Below, one piece after another: positions 5,816 through 7,145 of a stretch of 7,145 nt of DNA. Numbering within the stretch: position 1 is the first letter of the stretch; every line of letters begins with the position of its first letter. The DNA lies in the NCBI GenBank assembly GCA_038253945.1, contig JBBSGR010000036.1, positions 1 to 7,145 of the forward strand, written 5' to 3'. This DNA comes from JBBRYW01 sp038253945 (lineage in GTDB: Bacteria > Actinomycetota > Thermoleophilia > Gaiellales > Gaiellaceae). A program made the position numbers and the translations under genes. The notes below the pieces were generated by a model. That model was not told where the DNA came from. It saw nothing but the letters and a program-made list of their open reading frames with translations, and did not search any database.

Positions 5816-6419
5816 CAGCGTGACCCTCCAGGCGACGAGCACGCCCTCGGCCGGCGTGTCGTCGGGCCGGAGCTTCAGGTAGAGCGCGTCCAGGAAGCAG
5901 TAGACGAGGTCGTGCTCGTCCAGGCGTCGGCCGCACCAGGCGCGGTAGCTCTCGCGCGTGGAGGTACAGATCCGCGCCACCGTCGACTTCGAGACGAGCG
6001 GATCGTCGAAGGCCTCCTCCAGCGCCGCGGTCGACGTCGCGCAGCGAGAGCCCGCGTAGAAAGGAGCAGACGACGAGCGCCTCCAGCGCGTGCGTGCGCG
6101 CCACGCCCTTGCCGACGATCGCGCTCGCAAAGCCGAGCGCCGAGGCATTGCGCAGGCGTGGCCGCTCCAGCTCAAGCCGCCCGGCGGTCGTCTTCACCGT
6201 TACCGGCTCATAGCCGTTTCGGTGCGCGAGCGGCTCGCCGCGGCGCTCGTAGCGCTCCCGGCCGAGGAACTCCGTCAGCTCCTCCTCCAGTGCCTGCTGC
6301 AGGATCAGCCGATCGCCGAGCCGGCCGATCGCCTCGATCGGATCCTCGGCCTCGCCGGCGCCGTCGATCACGTCTTCGAGCTCGCGGCGCAGCCGCTCGC
6401 TCGGGACTATGCTCGCCAT
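5815..6419 (-). pseudogene. Truncated IS256-family (mutator-type) transposase
   Basis: ATG at 6419 has a strong ribosome site (AAGGAGG, 6429-6435, nine bases away). The protein starts MASIVPSERLRRELEDVIDG and includes EEELTEFLGRERYERRGEP, HRNGYEPVTVKTTAGRLELE RPR and LEALVVCSFLRGLSLRDV, all usual for the N-terminal half of IS256 transposases. One extra base near 6030 shifts the frame to AALEEAFDDPLVSKSTVARI and then FLDALYLKLR, which holds the first catalytic Asp of the DDE triad. Homology stops at GVLVAWRVTLEG (about 5815), so the second Asp and the Glu are missing. About half the usual 400 residues remain; inactive. Confidence 0.88.
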
Positions 6420-6502
6420 CAGGGCGTACCTCCTTCGTCGACTTCCAGGTCAACGCGGAGGCTACGCCCGATTCATTTTCCCCGGCTCATGGGAGTGTGC
6501 CC
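6420..6502 (-). mobile_element. Upstream terminal region of the IS256-family element
   Basis: Non-coding leader of the transposase. Read on the minus strand it includes GCCTCCGCGTTGACCTGG and GGGGAAAAT and begins with GGGCACACTCCC, which resembles the outer end and leader of actinobacterial IS256 elements from memory (GGG... end followed by a GCCTCCGCGTTGACC block). The other end of the element is lost, so the terminal repeat cannot be confirmed inside the window, and the outer edge is uncertain by some bases. Confidence 0.4.
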
Positions 6503-6526
6503 AGCTGTTGGAGGTGGTGCCTTGAT

Positions 6527-7145
6527 GTGACCTGATCCAACGCAAGCTCGTCGTCGCCAGCCGGTGTGAGTCCGGTCCGGGTAGCTGCCAGGAGGCCCGG
6601 TAGCAGGCTGGCGGCTCGGTCTGGAAACGGGCCGGGTCGGAGCCCAGCGTCAAGAGCCCTTGTAGGGGGAGCGACCGAGCGGTCCGTAGCATCAAGCGAA
6701 GCCTGCCGCGCCGTGAGCGTGGCCTGCCGAGAGGTGGGAGAGAGGGAGAGCCGAGCCCAGTCCCTCAGGGTGAAGGCCATGGAAGGGGTGAAGAGCCTGG
6801 ATCAGCAGCCCCGAGGAACTCCCCGGCGTAGAGGGCGCGGAACGTTCGGAAGGTGACGACGGGAACTGGGGAGGCCCTCCCCGGCCCAGTGGGCTGCGGA
6901 ATTACCCGCTGGAGCGGGGTGCCCTATAAGCGGCGATGAGTCGTGAAGTGGGTGTCCTGTCGGGAGGGCGTCGGAGGCGGCCGTAGTACCGCTCGAGCCG
7001 ACAGGACAACAAGACCTGCGGCGATGGGAAGGGCCGCTGCTTCGTCTCGCGCGTCTGTGTGCAGGGAAAGGCTGGTGAGTGCCCTCGTGGCTAGTCCCAC
7101 CCCCCCTCTCGCATCGCGTTGGGGTAACGGCCGGTCGGGTGCGTA
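6527..7145 (+). ncRNA. 5' half of a group II intron (domain I and onward), copy C
   Basis: No protein frame here looks real; instead the sequence has the look of the structured 5' half of a bacterial group II intron: GTGTGAGTCCGGTCCGGGTA, GGTGAAGGCCATGGAAGGGG and GAGCCTGGATCAGCAGCCCC are blocks I recall from such introns. Paired segments are plain: GTCCTGTCGG (6954-6963) with CCGACAGGAC (6998-7007) is a perfect 10-bp stem. The 5' end is unsure: GTGAC at 6527 follows the inferred IS256 end, while GTGTG at 6495 fits the GUGYG consensus better but overlaps it. The intron continues past the window, where its RT gene would be expected. Same strand as copy A, opposite to copy B. Confidence 0.65.

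Noticed and set aside
6495..6499. GTGTG as the exact 5' end of intron C
   Set aside because: It fits the GUGYG consensus, but it lies within the stretch that reads as the outer end of the IS256 element. I kept 6527 as the start and reported this as the alternative.
5522..6535. Long + strand open frame (337 residues)
   Set aside because: Except for the 40-residue integrase piece at 5694-5815, it is antisense to the RT and the IS256 transposase; long antisense frames are common in GC-rich coding DNA.
6566..6856. Open + strand frame of 96 residues within the right-hand region
   Set aside because: The sequence matches the pattern of structured intron RNA, the translation is Arg/Ser rich without any family likeness, and no ribosome site is present.

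Overview
The window is a GC-rich bacterial stretch. The codon choice, the promoter types and the mix of mobile elements (RIT-type tyrosine integrases, an IS256-family transposase, bacterial group II introns) would fit an actinobacterium or a similar high-GC soil bacterium; this is inference, as no taxonomic marker gene is present. It reads as an accessory island: one cargo block enclosed by decayed mobile DNA.

Layout. 1-153 is the 3' end of a group II intron on the + strand (last codons of its reverse transcriptase, domain V, domain VI). 181-920 (minus) is a tyrosine integrase whose catalytic domain is intact (181-726) but whose N-terminal part is frameshifted and truncated. The cargo runs leftward on the minus strand from a sigma70-like promoter near 4806-4834: a tyrosinase (3920-4714), a small protein resembling the KFDV C-terminal domain of plant polyphenol oxidases (3414-3920), a phospholipase D-like protein with two HKD motifs, broken by frameshifts (about 2183-3414), and a single-pass membrane protein of unknown function resembling DUF6414 (962-2080). 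The first three genes are joined by TGATG stop/start overlaps, so they form one translationally coupled operon.

Right of the promoter the sequence is a mosaic of broken elements. The first 30 codons of a RIT-type integrase (4981-5069, +) run into the 3' end of a second group II intron in the opposite orientation (5070-5693, RT broken). A 40-residue piece of a different RIT integrase follows (5694-5815, +), then a truncated, frameshifted IS256-family element (5815-about 6502, minus), and finally the 5' half of a third group II intron (about 6527 to the window end, +).

How it fits together: tyrosinase would oxidise phenols with a binuclear copper centre. The KFDV-like partner supplies as a separate chain what plants carry as a C-terminal domain, and it may act as cap or copper chaperone. 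The PLD-like and DUF6414-like genes have no evident role in that chemistry. The cargo lies between integrase remnants that point outward and intron 3' ends that face inward, so it probably moved in with these elements. Several mobile genes and the PLD gene carry single-base frameshifts while tyrosinase, KFDV-like and DUF6414-like frames are intact; this may be real decay or sequencing error.
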